A DNA stretch of 64,000 nt from Marinobacter lipolyticus (GTDB lineage: Bacteria; Pseudomonadota; Gammaproteobacteria; Pseudomonadales; Oleiphilaceae), in the NCBI RefSeq assembly GCF_018424605.1, contig NZ_QTKT01000013.1, positions 1 to 64,000 on the forward strand, given 5' to 3'. The notes under the pieces were generated by a model that saw nothing but the letters and a program-made list of their open reading frames with translations, had not been told where the DNA came from and made no database searches. The translations under genes and the position numbers were made by a program. Position 1 is the first letter of the stretch; each line of letters starts with the position of its first letter. Positions 16,368-26,685 of this stretch are shown here, one piece after another.

Positions 16368-19157
16368 TTACGAATCACGCCCCAGCAAACGGGGAAACGC
16401 CTCCAGCGCACTGTTGACCGCATCCAGATTGAACGCCTCTACGTCGGTCAGCAGTTTCTCGCCATAGCGGGTGACCGAGGGTGAACGGAAACGTTCGCCC
16501 CAGGCCAGCACCCGGCTGGCGAAATCGCGCATCTGCTCAGGGTCTCCGCTTGCTCTGACGGTTTCCCACTCATCACCGAAATCTCTCGCCAGCTGTTCCT
16601 GCAGCCACCCGCGCTCCTGCATGCTGAGAGTCTGGGCCAGCAGTCGCTCTGACTCTTCCGGCGCACCATCCTCCTCGGCCTGCTCCACCGTGGCCTCGAC
16701 CCGCGGCAGCGTCACCGTAAAGGTGGATCCGCGCTCCGGCTCGCTTTCCACCAACAGCTCACCTCCCATCATGCGCGCCAGCTTGCGGCTGATGGCCAGG
16801 CCCAGCCCGGTGCCACCGTAGCGACGGCTGCTCTGGCCCTCCTGCTGCTCGAAGGCATCGAAAATCCGCTCCAGCTGGTCGGGCTGAATGCCAATCCCGG
16901 AATCCTGCACCGTCACTTTGAGCTGGTAGAGTTTGCGGCCGTCGTCGCCCTCATCACCACCCTTGCGCCCGGCAATGGGCGTCGCAATGGCGCGCACGGC
17001 AACGCCACCTTCATGGGTGAACTTGATGGCGTTACCCACCAGATTGAACAGCACCTGACGCAGACGGGTTTCATCCAGCATCATCGCCGCCGGCATTTTC
17101 GAATCCACGCTGACCTCCAGGGTGATGCCCTGCTCCCGTGCACGGAGATCAAAGATATGGCGCACGTCACTCAACAGCCGGCGCACCGACACGGCGGTGT
17201 AGTCGAGCCGCATCTTGCCGGCCTCAATACGGGACAGATCCAGAATGTCGTTGATCAGCATCAGCAAGCTGCGGCTGCCGGCGCGAATGGCATCGAGGTA
17301 GTTGCGCTGCTGGGGGTCGGTCACGCTGTTGCTCAACAGGTCACTGTAGCCGATGACCGCGTTCATCGGCGTGCGGATTTCATGGGACATATTGGCGAGA
17401 AACTCACTCTTGGCGAGGCTGGCTGCCTCCGCTTCCCGCGCCAGCCGCTCCGCTTCCAGCTTGGCCGCACGCAGTTCGTCCTCGCTGCGGCGCAGGGCGT
17501 TCTCCGATCGGATACGCTCATCCACCTCGCGGGAAAGTTTGCGGTTCCAGTACAGGAAGATCAGCACCACCACCAGCGCGATGCCCACCACGCGGCGAAC
17601 AACGGTGTAATCGGTTTGCTGCTCGATATCCAGATGAATCCAGCGGTTATAGATCGACTCCGACTCCACCGCATCGATACTGCCCAGCGCCTTGTTGAGG
17701 ATGCGCTGGAGTTCCGGTCGGTCCTTGCTGACCGCCAGGCTCAGCTCGTACTGGTAGGGTGTGATACTGGTGATGCGCAGGTTGGACAGGCCGAGGCGCG
17801 CCACGGTGTAACTGACCGCCGGAATGTGGGTCACCATGACATCCAGGTCGCCATTGGAAAGCGCCAGCAAGCCTTCCTCCACCGTATCCATCGGGTAGAT
17901 ATCCAGATCCGGGTGGTTGATCAGCAGGTAATCGTGGGCGGCGTGACGGTTCACCACGCCGACACGTTCCGCCCTCAGTTCCCGCAGGTCGCCGATGAAA
18001 CGGCCATCGTCCCGGATCACCAGGGCAATGGGGACCGACAGATACGCGCGGGTGAACAGGAAATCCTGGCTGCGCCGGGGCGTCTTGCTGAACGCCGGCA
18101 GGATGTCCACCTCCCCGGCCTGCAGGCGCTCCTCGGCGTCGAAAATGTCCGTAGCCTGCTCCCGCGCAAAGCGAACATTGAGCTGGGTTTCCAGCCGCGA
18201 CACCAGATCCGGCACCAGCCCGCTGGGCCGCCCCTCCTGGACGAATTCGAAAGGCGGCCAGTCGCTGCGGAACGCCACCTTTAGATCGGGATTGCGACGC
18301 AGCCAGTCCTGTTCTTTGACCGACAGACTGATGCCGTTCTCCTGCACCTGCGGCATAGCCGTCTGGAGCCAGGATTGCCGGATGGTGCGGTGCTCGTTGT
18401 GGCTGATTGCACTCACCGCCCGATTGAGCACCCGCAGCAACTGATCCCGCTCAGCACTGACTTCGAGCAGCACGTCCACCGGTTGCTGGTCGAGCAACAG
18501 CGCCAGGCCGATGCCGTTGATCATGGCCGATTGCAGATAATCCGACACCACCGGCAACGGCCCGACAAAGCCGTCGGCCTGCCCGGACAACACCATGCTC
18601 ACCGCTTCACTGATACTGGCGACCGGCACCGGGATGAAATTCTCGACCGGGTCCAGCAGCGGGTACTGGTTGCCGTCCTCGGCAATCAGCGCCACCCGGC
18701 TGCCTTCAAGATCGGAAAGCTTACGAATTCCGGCGTCACCGGCACTGACAAACAGGCCATAGGTCAGACTCATCAGCGGCTCGCCCGTGGCGCGTCCGGC
18801 CGGGTCGGGCTGCTGTGCACCGCGCGCCACCAGGCGGGCGTCCAGATCGCCGCTGGCGAGCAGCTCGTCAATCGTCGCCTGGCTGCCCGCGACGGGCGTA
18901 ATCGCCACACCCAGCTTCTCCGCAAGCCGCTGCAGATAATCGATGTAGATGCCGGCCAGCTCGCCATTGCCGGTATCAAACACCAACGGGATCTGGCCAC
19001 CGGCCACGCCGACCCGGAAACCGTCCTGCTCCGCCACCCAGGCCAGGTCATCCGCGCCAAGGACCGGCGCCGGTGACGTCTGCGGCGGGTCCGCCAGCGC
19101 GGGCGCGGCAAACTGGCAACACAGCAATATCAACACACCCTGTAACACGGCCTTCAC
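16368..19157 (-). CDS. BvgS/EvgS-like sensor histidine kinase with two periplasmic binding domains
   Basis: A 929-aa inner-membrane kinase. The signal sequence (1-22) is followed by two tandem SBP_bac_3 Venus-flytrap domains (about 35-265 and 285-510), with the second starting near [17 protein letters not shown] transmembrane helix (about 520-540) and a coiled region lead to the HisKA H-box with His592 ([18 protein letters not shown]) and a HATPase ([32 protein letters not shown]). A tail of about 110 residues follows that is not a receiver or Hpt domain as far as I can see. The flytraps probably sense a small periplasmic ligand. The start is GTG with GAGGA upstream. No response regulator is adjacent, so it is an orphan. 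Confidence 0.9.
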   Translation of the reverse strand: MKAVLQGVLILLCCQFAAPALADPPQTSPAPVLGADDLAWVAEQDGFRVGVAGGQIPLVFDTGNGELAGIYIDYLQRLAEKLGVAITPVAGSQATIDELLASGDLDARLVARGAQQPDPAGRATGEPLMSLTYGLFVSAGDAGIRKLSDLEGSRVALIAEDGNQYPLLDPVENFIPVPVASISEAVSMVLSGQADGFVGPLPVVSDYLQSAMINGIGLALLLDQQPVDVLLEVSAERDQLLRVLNRAVSAISHNEHRTIRQSWLQTAMPQVQENGISLSVKEQDWLRRNPDLKVAFRSDWPPFEFVQEGRPSGLVPDLVSRLETQLNVRFAREQATDIFDAEERLQAGEVDILPAFSKTPRRSQDFLFTRAYLSVPIALVIRDDGRFIGDLRELRAERVGVVNRHAAHDYLLINHPDLDIYPMDTVEEGLLALSNGDLDVMVTHIPAVSYTVARLGLSNLRITSITPYQYELSLAVSKDRPELQRILNKALGSIDAVESESIYNRWIHLDIEQQTDYTVVRRVVGIALVVVLIFLYWNRKLSREVDERIRSENALRRSEDELRAAKLEAERLAREAEAASLAKSEFLANMSHEIRTPMNAVIGYSDLLSNSVTDPQQRNYLDAIRAGSRSLLMLINDILDLSRIEAGKMRLDYTAVSVRRLLSDVRHIFDLRAREQGITLEVSVDSKMPAAMMLDETRLRQVLFNLVGNAIKFTHEGGVAVRAIATPIAGRKGGDEGDDGRKLYQLKVTVQDSGIGIQPDQLERIFDAFEQQEGQSSRRYGGTGLGLAISRKLARMMGGELLVESEPERGSTFTVTLPRVEATVEQAEEDGAPEESERLLAQTLSMQERGWLQEQLARDFGDEWETVRASGDPEQMRDFASRVLAWGERFRSPSVTRYGEKLLTDVEAFNLDAVNSALEAFPRLLGRDS

Positions 19158-19253
19158 TGGATATCCTCGACGGTTCCGCTAAAGTTCAGGAAACAATACC
19201 TGCAAATTTCCCCGATTTCATACCAACAGCACTGACCGACGGAGGCGTTCGCC

Positions 19254-19487
19254 ATGGATACCAGCAAGCACACTCTCAACACACTGTTCGAACAGCTCGG
19301 TCTTGCCTCGGACAACGCCGCCATCGACGACTTTATCGCCCGTTACTCTCCGCTTCCGGCCGACATTGCCCTTCAGGATGCGCCCTTCTGGTCACAGAGC
19401 CAGTCTCAGTTTCTGGAGGAAGGGCTGGAAGAGGATTCCGATTGGGCCGAGATCATTGACGAGCTCGATGCCCAGATGCGTCACTGA
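19254..19487 (+). CDS. DUF2789 family protein
   Basis: A 77-aa acidic cytosolic protein. Its opening MDTSKHTLNTLFEQLGLASD and the IDDFIARYSPLPADIAL segment match the DUF2789 pattern, a small family in gammaproteobacteria of unknown function. The C-terminus (LEEGLEEDSDWAEIIDELDA) is very acidic. The Shine-Dalgarno GGAGG lies nine bases before the ATG. It stands alone between the divergent sensor kinase gene and the convergent xerC. Confidence 0.85.
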   Translation: MDTSKHTLNTLFEQLGLASDNAAIDDFIARYSPLPADIALQDAPFWSQSQSQFLEEGLEEDSDWAEIIDELDAQMRH

Positions 19488-19496
19488 CAACCCGGC

Positions 19497-20450
19497 TTAT
19501 TGGTTGTCGTCGGGATTACGCCCTCCGCGACGCCGCGACCGGGGGTGGCTCTGATCGTAAACCCGTGCCAGATGCTGGAAATCCAGATGGGTATAAACCT
19601 GGGTGGTCGCAATGTCCGCGTGGCCCAGCAGCTCCTGAACCGCGCGCAGATCGCCGCTGGACTCCAGCAGATGACTGGCGAACGAATGCCGCAGCATGTG
19701 CGGATGCAGGCGCTGCTCAGCGCCCTTCACCACACCCCAGCGGCCCAGCCGCGACTGGATACTGCGATTGCTCAGCCGGCCACCACGCTGACTGACGAAC
19801 AGCGCCGGCTCCGACTCCTGCGCGACGGCGGGACGGACCGCGAGCCAGGCGCCCAGGGCCTCAAGCGCCTTGCGGCCCACCGGCAGCACCCGCTCCTTAC
19901 CACCCTTGCCCAGCACCCGGACCTCGCCCCCCCGGGCATCCACGGCGTCCAGGTCCAGGCCAGCCAGTTCTGACAACCGCAGTCCACAGGAATACATCAG
20001 CTCGAACATGCTCAGATCACGAACTTCCAGGGGGTCATCGGCAGGGGCATTGAGCAGTTGATTGAGCTGATCCACGTCCGCCGCCCGTGGCAGGCGCCGC
20101 GGGGATTTTGGCGCACGAATGTCCAGTGCGGGGTTGTCCTGCACCAGCTTCTCTCGCAGCAGGAACTGGTAAAACCGGCGAATGGCGGACAGGTGCCTGG
20201 CGATGCTGCGACCGCTGATGCCGTCCCGGCTCAGTGAGGCCACGTAGCGGCGCAGATCGTGTCCGCTGACCCTCGCCCAGCTGGCCTGCTCGCCCGCCAG
20301 CAACCATTGGCCAAAGCGCTGCAGATCGCGCTGGTAGCTGTCGCAGGTGCGGGGAGAATGCCGCTTTTCAGAGGCGAGGTGAACAATAAATGCGGTGAGC
20401 GGAGCCGCCAGGGGTTCCGTCAGCTCCGCAGAATACCCGGCCGCGGTCAC
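19497..20450 (-). CDS. xerC: Tyrosine recombinase XerC
   Basis: A 317-aa site-specific recombinase that acts with XerD at dif to resolve chromosome dimers. An N-terminal SAM-like core-binding domain (1-110) precedes the catalytic domain. All catalytic residues are visible: Arg158 (CGLRLSEL), Lys182 (GKGGKERVLPVG), His251 and Arg254 (HPHMLRHSFASHLL), His277 (LLGHADIATTQ) and Tyr286. The start is GTG, two bases after the DUF484 stop. The lptM-lysA-dapF-DUF484-xerC order is the usual housekeeping arrangement, so this is chromosomal XerC rather than a phage integrase. Confidence 0.96.
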   Translation of the reverse strand: MTAAGYSAELTEPLAAPLTAFIVHLASEKRHSPRTCDSYQRDLQRFGQWLLAGEQASWARVSGHDLRRYVASLSRDGISGRSIARHLSAIRRFYQFLLREKLVQDNPALDIRAPKSPRRLPRAADVDQLNQLLNAPADDPLEVRDLSMFELMYSCGLRLSELAGLDLDAVDARGGEVRVLGKGGKERVLPVGRKALEALGAWLAVRPAVAQESEPALFVSQRGGRLSNRSIQSRLGRWGVVKGAEQRLHPHMLRHSFASHLLESSGDLRAVQELLGHADIATTQVYTHLDFQHLARVYDQSHPRSRRRGGRNPDDNQ

Positions 20451-20452
20451 GC

Positions 20453-21199
20453 TTAGCGGGACTCGGCAATTACACCAGCCACAGGCGCCGCACTGGTATG
20501 ACGCTGCACCATCGGAGGCAGCAGGCGGCTGAGGGTGTCGCTGATGTAAGAGAGAAACAGCGAGCCCATGCTCTGATCAAAATACCCGGGCTCGCAGCTG
20601 CCCACCGCAAACACCCCCACCAGACCGTCACTGCGCAGAGGCACCAGCGCCACCGAGGCGATCGGTTCTTCGCGATCAGGAAACAGGAACGAACGTTCCG
20701 ACTCCCGGAACTGGCCACACACCGCGCGGGCGCCGTCCAGCAGGCTGCCAAGACGCTCCTTGGCCTGCTCCGGCGAGACCACATGCAGGGCACCCTGGGA
20801 GGTAACCGGCAGATCGACGTCGGTGAACAGCAACACCGAGGCCGCGTCCAGCCCGAAATCCCCGCGAATGCTATCGTCGATGGCGGCGGCCATGTCGTTG
20901 AGGTTGCGGGCTTCGATCACCTGCATCAGCAGGCGCTTGCTCTTCTCGAACAGACGGTCATTGTGGCGGGCGATCGACACCAGCTCCACCAGTTCCCGCC
21001 GCAGCGTATCGCGCTGTTCACGGAACAGGTGAACCTGACGCTCCACCAGGGAAATCGCGCGACCGCTGTCGTGGGGCAGGGTCAGACTGCGCAGCAGTTC
21101 GTCCTGATCCAGGAAGAAATCCGGGTTGGCGCGCAGGTAATCCGCAACCTGCTCACGGGTGAGCCCGCCGGCCTTCTGCTGGGCCGTTTGTTCTGTCAT
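20453..21199 (-). CDS. DUF484 family protein
   Basis: A 248-aa protein beginning MTEQTAQQKAGGLTREQVAD. It has an N-terminal helical part (YLRANPDFFLDQDELLRSL), a coiled-coil-like stretch (LVERQVHLFREQRDTLRREL) and a C-terminal GAF-like domain with a short carboxy tail. It is the standard neighbour of xerC and dapF in gammaproteobacteria. Its function is unknown. The frame continues upstream to 21295, but the ATG at 21199 has AGGAG seven bases before it. It follows dapF by 16 bases and precedes xerC by two, so it is co-transcribed with both. Confidence 0.92.
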   Translation of the reverse strand: MTEQTAQQKAGGLTREQVADYLRANPDFFLDQDELLRSLTLPHDSGRAISLVERQVHLFREQRDTLRRELVELVSIARHNDRLFEKSKRLLMQVIEARNLNDMAAAIDDSIRGDFGLDAASVLLFTDVDLPVTSQGALHVVSPEQAKERLGSLLDGARAVCGQFRESERSFLFPDREEPIASVALVPLRSDGLVGVFAVGSCEPGYFDQSMGSLFLSYISDTLSRLLPPMVQRHTSAAPVAGVIAESR

Positions 21200-21215
21200 G
21201 CTGCTCTCCTGCTCG

Positions 21216-22097
21216 TCAGGCTTTTGTTTTTGGCGGTCGGCTGCCTTTGCGGCGACGTCCCGGATTGTCTCCGGGCAGGCGAAGCTGGCCCTCAAACACG
21301 GTGGCCGCAGGCCCTTCCATCATAACAGGGGTCCCTTCGCCCTGCCATTCGATGACCAGCCGTCCGCCACGCAGTTCGATTTCCACCCGCGCATCCAGCA
21401 AACCCCGCAGGCAACCGGCCACCACCGCGGCGCAGGCGCCGCTGCCACAGGCCAGGGTTTCGCCGGAGCCCCGCTCAAACACCCGCAGGCGCGCATGGCC
21501 GCGGTCAATCACCTGCAGAAAACCGATGTTGGCACGGGCGGGAAAACGGGGGTGGGCCTCCAGCTTCGGACCCAGCGTTTCCACCGCCGCGGTGTCGACG
21601 TCGTCCACCAGCAGTACACCGTGGGGGTTGCCCATGGAGACCGCACTGAGCTCCACGGTCTGGCCGTCCACTTCCACGGTGTACACCGCTTTGCGACGGT
21701 CGGCGGCAAAGGGAATGGCGGGGGGGTTGAGCTCCGGCACCCCCATGTTCACCATCACCAGACCATCGCGCCCCACCCGCAGCTCGATGACCCCCTTGGC
21801 GGTCTGAACCCGGATGACCCGCTTGTTGGTGAGGCGCTGGTCGCGGACAAAACGGGCGAAACAGCGGGCGCCATTGCCACACTGCTCCACTTCGGACCCG
21901 TCGCTGTTGAAAATACGGTAGCGGAAATCGACATCCGGCAGCCCCGGCGGCTCGACCACCAGTAGCTGATCGAAACCGATGCCGAAGTTACGGTCCGCCA
22001 GCTCACGGATCATCTCCGGGCGCAGGCGGAACGGCTGGCTGATGGCGTCCACCACCATGAAATCGTTGCCCAGGCCGTGCATTTTGGTAAACCGCAT
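21216..22097 (-). CDS. dapF: Diaminopimelate epimerase
   Basis: Interconverts LL- and meso-diaminopimelate for lysine and peptidoglycan synthesis. From the ATG at 22097 it is 293 aa and starts [13 protein letters not shown], matching characterised DapF N-termini. The two catalytic cysteines are Cys73 (EQCGNGARC) and Cys217 (LACGSGACA). The C-terminus carries a basic tail ([15 protein letters not shown]) longer than in E. coli. A longer start at 22160 would overlap the lysA stop as ATGA and add 21 non-conserved residues. I prefer 22097 on similarity and an AGGGG element upstream, but the longer form cannot be excluded. Confidence 0.94.
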   Translation of the reverse strand: MRFTKMHGLGNDFMVVDAISQPFRLRPEMIRELADRNFGIGFDQLLVVEPPGLPDVDFRYRIFNSDGSEVEQCGNGARCFARFVRDQRLTNKRVIRVQTAKGVIELRVGRDGLVMVNMGVPELNPPAIPFAADRRKAVYTVEVDGQTVELSAVSMGNPHGVLLVDDVDTAAVETLGPKLEAHPRFPARANIGFLQVIDRGHARLRVFERGSGETLACGSGACAAVVAGCLRGLLDARVEIELRGGRLVIEWQGEGTPVMMEGPAATVFEGQLRLPGDNPGRRRKGSRPPKTKA

Positions 22098-22156
22098 TGC
22101 CGGCCCCTGCCCCCGCCGTGACGAACTGTTGTCATCCATTCTGGCCATGTCCGCGC

Positions 22157-23407
22157 TCATTCCGGCAGGCAGCTTTCGGGACCCAGCTGGTCTTCCAGGG
22201 TTTCGCGACGACGGACCACATGCACCTGATCGCCGTCCACCATCAGCTCCGGCGGGCGGTTGCGGCTGTTGTAGTTGGAACTCATCACGAACCCGTAGGC
22301 GCCGGCCGAGCGGACGGCCAGCAGGTCACCGGCCTGCAGTCGCAGAGAGCGGTCCTTACCGAGAAAGTCCCCGGTCTCACAGACCGGGCCCACCAGATCC
22401 CAGGCTTTCTCCTCGCCACTCTGGTGCGGCACCACGGGTATGATCGCCTGCCAGGCGCTGTAAAGTGCCGGCCGGATCAAGTCGTTCATGGCCGCATCGA
22501 TGATGGCGAAATTACGGTGCTCGGTGCACTTCAGAAACTCCACCCGGGTCAGCAGGATGCCGGCATTGGCAGCAATCGAGCGCCCCGGCTCCAGCACCAG
22601 TTCAAGATCCCGCTCACCCAGACGCTCCGCCAGTGCGCGAACGTAGTCCGATGGCTGCGGCGGCTGTTCGTGGTCGTAGGTCACCCCCAGGCCACCGCCC
22701 ATATCCAGATGGCGAATGGCAATGCCCTGTTCCGCCAGTGCATCGATCAGCGACAGCACCCGGTCCAGCGCGTCGAGAAACGGCGACACGGTGGTGAGCT
22801 GGGAGCCGATGTGGCAGTCCACGCCAATGACCTCCAGGTTGGGCATGGCCGCCGCGCGGGCATACACCTCTGGCGCTTCGGTAATATCAATACCGAACTT
22901 GTTCTCTTTCAACCCGGTGGAAATGTAGGGGTGGGTACCGGCATCAACGTCCGGGTTGACCCGCAATGACACCGGGGCGCGCCGGCCCAGTTCACCGGCC
23001 ACGGCATTGAGGCGATCCAGCTCGGTATCGGATTCCACGTTGAAGCAGCGCACACCGGCTTCCAGGGCCCGCTTCATTTCCCATTCCTGCTTGCCCACGC
23101 CCGAGAACACCACCCGGGCGGGATCGCCGCCGGCACGGATGACGCGCTCCAGTTCGCCGGCGGAGACAATATCAAACCCGGCGCCCAGGCGCGCCAGCAC
23201 ATTGAGTACCGCCAGGTTGCTGTTGGCCTTGACGGCGTAACATACCAGGTGCGGGCGCCCGGCCAGGGCCTCATCGTAGGCGCGATAGTGGCGCTCGAGA
23301 GTGGCGCGGGAGTATACGTACGCCGGGGTGCCGAAGCGCGCGGCGATGTCGGCTACCGGTACGTCTTCCGCGTACAACTGGCCGTTACGATAATTGAAAT
23401 GATCCAT
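22157..23407 (-). CDS. lysA: Diaminopimelate decarboxylase
   Basis: A 416-aa PLP-dependent fold-III decarboxylase converting meso-DAP to lysine. The PLP lysine is Lys60 in [10 protein letters not shown]. The glycine-rich phosphate loop ([10 protein letters not shown]) and the subunit-crossing active-site Cys in [11 protein letters not shown] are present. The frame opens at 23482, but the ATG at 23407 has AGGATA upstream and gives the normal N-terminus [16 protein letters not shown]. It sits between lptM and dapF in one leftward operon. Confidence 0.96.
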   Translation of the reverse strand: MDHFNYRNGQLYAEDVPVADIAARFGTPAYVYSRATLERHYRAYDEALAGRPHLVCYAVKANSNLAVLNVLARLGAGFDIVSAGELERVIRAGGDPARVVFSGVGKQEWEMKRALEAGVRCFNVESDTELDRLNAVAGELGRRAPVSLRVNPDVDAGTHPYISTGLKENKFGIDITEAPEVYARAAAMPNLEVIGVDCHIGSQLTTVSPFLDALDRVLSLIDALAEQGIAIRHLDMGGGLGVTYDHEQPPQPSDYVRALAERLGERDLELVLEPGRSIAANAGILLTRVEFLKCTEHRNFAIIDAAMNDLIRPALYSAWQAIIPVVPHQSGEEKAWDLVGPVCETGDFLGKDRSLRLQAGDLLAVRSAGAYGFVMSSNYNSRNRPPELMVDGDQVHVVRRRETLEDQLGPESCLPE

Positions 23408-23438
23408 GGGTATCCTGATTCTGTTGGCGGGCGATGAT

Positions 23439-23615
23439 TCAGCGTGCGCTGGCGTCGCCATCCTGACGACGTTCCGGATCACTGCTCCGGCTGGCCTCCA
23501 CGGCTTCGTTTGCTGTCTGCTGCGGCGCTTCCCGGTACAGCGGGCCTTTCTGCCCGCAACCGGCCAGCACGCCGATCAGCACCAGCCCGACACTCACTGT
23601 TCTCCATGCCCGCAT
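23439..23615 (-). CDS. lptM: LPS-assembly lipoprotein LptM (YifL-type)
   Basis: A 58-aa lipoprotein. The signal peptide ends in a lipobox (GVLAGC), with the lipidated Cys at residue 20 and the family signature CGQKGPLYR directly after it. LptM helps LptD reach its native disulfide pattern in the outer-membrane LPS translocon. The rest (QQTANEAVEASRSSDPERR) is a polar unstructured tail. The start ATG at 23615 is the one in frame, with a weak AGAGGCAG upstream. It is the first gene of the lptM-lysA-dapF-DUF484-xerC cluster and ends 31 bases before the lysA start. Confidence 0.9.
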   Translation of the reverse strand: MRAWRTVSVGLVLIGVLAGCGQKGPLYREAPQQTANEAVEASRSSDPERRQDGDASAR

Positions 23616-23680
23616 GGCATCTGCCTCTGTTTTCGATATGGGCGCAGTATACCTGACTCAACGGCCGGCCGGCGAGGCTG

Positions 23681-26536
23681 TCACTCGCCGGTTGCGGCCA
23701 TGAGCTGGCGATTGAGCGATTCTTCCAGCGCAGCGCGGTAATAGAGGTATTGGGTGGTCTGGATATCCTGCTGGTAAACCTGCGGATCCAGATCGTGGGG
23801 CAGATGCACATCGGTGAGGTAAACGGGGTAATGCTCGCCAGGCTGACGAATCGAGCGCAGGTAGTGGGCGACCGCCGGAATCAGCTGGTCGCCGTACTCC
23901 TGTACGGTGAATTCCTGATCACCACAGAAGATGTCAAACCGCAGGCGGTGGTCGCCTTCCTGTACGCCAACCGCCTGCACCTCCAGCCCGCGCAGCGTCG
24001 CCCCGCCATCGTCATCGAACCGGCGCTCGGGGTGCCAATCGTCATTGCGCCGCACCAGTTCGTAACACTGCACGCCGGCAATGCCGTCGGGGCCATCGGT
24101 CTGGCGCAACTGTCGCCGCTCCACCAGATTGGCCAGAAAGCGCAACAGCGGCACCAGCAGATACCGCCGGCTGCTGAACGCCTGCCCCCAACTGAACACA
24201 GACCCCCGCTCATCGACCACCCACAAGGTGGCGTGCTGCCCGCTGACCCGATAGAACACCTGGACGTTGGCCGGCTCGCTGGCATGGCACACGGCCCGCA
24301 AAGGCAGATTGTCCAGCAGCGCGCCACGATCAAATACCACCGGCAGATAGTGCTCCTGGGGGCGTGCCAGCTGTTCCATCAATGCCGCGGTGCTGTCCAC
24401 GGCAATAAAACCGGGCTCACGGCCACTGAACTGCAGCACGAAGTAACGACGGTCCATCTCGATCACGTAGCGCAGGGGATGGGGTCCACAGCCGCCGGCG
24501 AAAAAGTGCCGGATCACGTCGGTAAACAATTCCTGAACCCGGCGTGCAATCGCGGCACCGTGCCCGCTGTTGTGACTGTGCACCATCATCTCGGGCAGGT
24601 GGGTCGGGGCAGCTGCCACCGAGGCCAGTACATTCTTCAGGCACTGGATCAGGGTGTCGCCGGCCGCGTAATGCTGCAGGCTCACCTCGTGCCAGCTGTT
24701 GAAGGTGACCTGATCAATGGTCGACACCAGGTTGTCACGCCCACCGCTGAAACCGAGGGAATCGTGACGCGCGCTCAGCTTGTGCAGCCCGCGGCCGGTG
24801 AGATGCGCCTGGGGGTCCACGCCCACGTTGACAAACAACAGATTGCGCAGCGGCCTCACGCCGCGGGACAACGCCTCGCGAGGGGCCGGCACCACCGGGG
24901 AGGGAACAAAACTGGCGAGCGCATCCAGCATCTCCCGCAGCTCCGACACGGAGGCGGTACTGGTCCCCGCCCGCACGTTCAGTCGGGTCGCGCGGGTCAG
25001 CAGGCCGTTGCAGTAACACCACACCATCAACTCGGTCAGGTTACCGCTGCGGCGGATCACCGGCTGCCAGAAGGCATCCGAAGGATCCTCTAGGTCACGG
25101 TACAGCAGCCAGCCAGTCTGCGTGGGATCGCCGGCCTGCTCCGACTGATGGTGAAACGCCAGGTTTTCCTCTGCCAGCGACGGCGCCAGACCGGGGTTGA
25201 TCTGCTCAATCTTGCCCGCTTTGCGCTGGAACGCCGCGTAGAGTTTGCGGCCCAGCAGGTTCATGTCACTGGCGCTGATGGCGGCGTGCCCGCCGTGCTC
25301 GCGCGCCAGCTGCGACAGCAGCCGGTAACTGTGGGTGAGTTCGGTGACGAAGAGGCGGCGCAGGGCCATCACATCCTCGGCCCGCCAGCGCTGCCGGTTG
25401 TCCAACTCCTTCAGCTGCGCCGTCTGCCAGCCCCATCCTGCGACCAGCTGACGCAACAGCCCGGCACGCCAGCCATCGGCACCGGCTTCCGCCCGGGACA
25501 ACGGCAGCCCTGCTTTCAGGTACAGGCTCCGGCGCACCAGTTCGAGCCGCTCGCCAGCCTGCCCCGCCAGCAGCCAGCGTTCCAGGCGGTCATACAGTAA
25601 AACATAGGGATCGAGCCGGTCGGCACGGGTCTCGCCCCCGAAAATGGCCGCTTTGTAGACCCCCGAGAGCAACGGCTGCCCGCGGTCGCGGGCGTAGCAT
25701 TCAATCAGCAGCAGCTTGAGAATCGACTTCCAGGGCGTATCGATACCCTTGTACAACTGCCAGACGCCGGCGCCGAGAAATTCCTCCCGGGGGATGGCGG
25801 GCACCGGCCCGAAATCAATGTACTCGTCGCCCTTGATAAAACGACACTCGATCAGCTGGCGCGCACAATCGTGATACTCGGCTTCTTTGCTGGCCGGCAC
25901 CAGCCACCACAGGGGATAACGCCCACCCAGGTGAATACTGGTGCGGTAGAACTCGTCGAGCAAAAGGAAATGCTGGGCACTGCCACAGTTCTCGCCGGTC
26001 ACTTCCGCGCGCTGGCGCCCGGCACGCCAGTCGGCCGCGGAAAACACAAACACGTGCAACTCGACACCCAGGGACGCGGCCCAGGCCGCCAACCGGTCCG
26101 CCTTGCGTTCCAGGCACAGCACCCCCCGCTCCGACAGATCCGGGCGATGGCAGAGCCAGACATCGAGGTCGCTGGCAACGGAGTGCCCGAGGGTGCCCGG
26201 GCTGCCCATCAGGAATAGCGCTTCCAGATCCGGCTGGCGTCGGCCCTCATCCTTGAGCGCGAAGGTGCGGGCCAGCCGTCGCGCGGCATGCAATGCGGAC
26301 TCCGACGGCCGATAGTGGCTCAGACCATAGGGGCAATCGCGATCGAGGTATCCCGGCAACGACGGGTGGTTCAGGTGAAACACCAGCGGCAACACCTCAA
26401 GCACTGCCTGCTGACGATAGTTCAGGGCTGAATGCGCCCGCTGCCAGCGCTGCTCATTCACCCCGAGGAAACGATCGCGCAGCAGCCGCAGGGTTTTTCG
26501 ATCAATACCCTCGTCGAAGTCCAGGGCAATGGGCAT
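23681..26536 (-). CDS. cyaA: Class I adenylate cyclase
   Basis: A 951-aa enterobacterial-type (class I) adenylate cyclase making cAMP from ATP, the signal for Crp/Vfr-type regulators. The N-terminal nucleotidyltransferase core has MGSPGTLGHSVASDLDVWLC, with the metal-binding Asp-x-Asp. The long C-terminal regulatory part (DMNLLGRKLYAAF and beyond) is of normal length. The ATG at 26536 gives MPIALDFDEGID. An in-frame TTG five codons earlier (26551) has a better GGAG spacing, and rare TTG starts are known for cyaA, so it is a real alternative. It is divergent from the GGDEF/EAL gene. Confidence 0.94.
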   Translation of the reverse strand: MPIALDFDEGIDRKTLRLLRDRFLGVNEQRWQRAHSALNYRQQAVLEVLPLVFHLNHPSLPGYLDRDCPYGLSHYRPSESALHAARRLARTFALKDEGRRQPDLEALFLMGSPGTLGHSVASDLDVWLCHRPDLSERGVLCLERKADRLAAWAASLGVELHVFVFSAADWRAGRQRAEVTGENCGSAQHFLLLDEFYRTSIHLGGRYPLWWLVPASKEAEYHDCARQLIECRFIKGDEYIDFGPVPAIPREEFLGAGVWQLYKGIDTPWKSILKLLLIECYARDRGQPLLSGVYKAAIFGGETRADRLDPYVLLYDRLERWLLAGQAGERLELVRRSLYLKAGLPLSRAEAGADGWRAGLLRQLVAGWGWQTAQLKELDNRQRWRAEDVMALRRLFVTELTHSYRLLSQLAREHGGHAAISASDMNLLGRKLYAAFQRKAGKIEQINPGLAPSLAEENLAFHHQSEQAGDPTQTGWLLYRDLEDPSDAFWQPVIRRSGNLTELMVWCYCNGLLTRATRLNVRAGTSTASVSELREMLDALASFVPSPVVPAPREALSRGVRPLRNLLFVNVGVDPQAHLTGRGLHKLSARHDSLGFSGGRDNLVSTIDQVTFNSWHEVSLQHYAAGDTLIQCLKNVLASVAAAPTHLPEMMVHSHNSGHGAAIARRVQELFTDVIRHFFAGGCGPHPLRYVIEMDRRYFVLQFSGREPGFIAVDSTAALMEQLARPQEHYLPVVFDRGALLDNLPLRAVCHASEPANVQVFYRVSGQHATLWVVDERGSVFSWGQAFSSRRYLLVPLLRFLANLVERRQLRQTDGPDGIAGVQCYELVRRNDDWHPERRFDDDGGATLRGLEVQAVGVQEGDHRLRFDIFCGDQEFTVQEYGDQLIPAVAHYLRSIRQPGEHYPVYLTDVHLPHDLDPQVYQQDIQTTQYLYYRAALEESLNRQLMAATGE

Positions 26537-26685
26537 GCTGTGAATGGTCAAGGCGGCTCCGCGGGAGAGGTTCTTTCCGGTGTTATTATCAGTATGATGG
26601 ATGCATCGTGGCAAAACCGACAAAAAAATAAAAGCGGGACTACTTTATACACTCCCGGCGAGACACTGGCTGAGGCTCATCCGTC

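Noticed and set aside
19497..20450. Tyrosine recombinase as a phage or island integrase
   Set aside because: It sits in the conserved lptM-lysA-dapF-DUF484 cluster, has XerC length and residues, and no attachment site or mobile genes are near.
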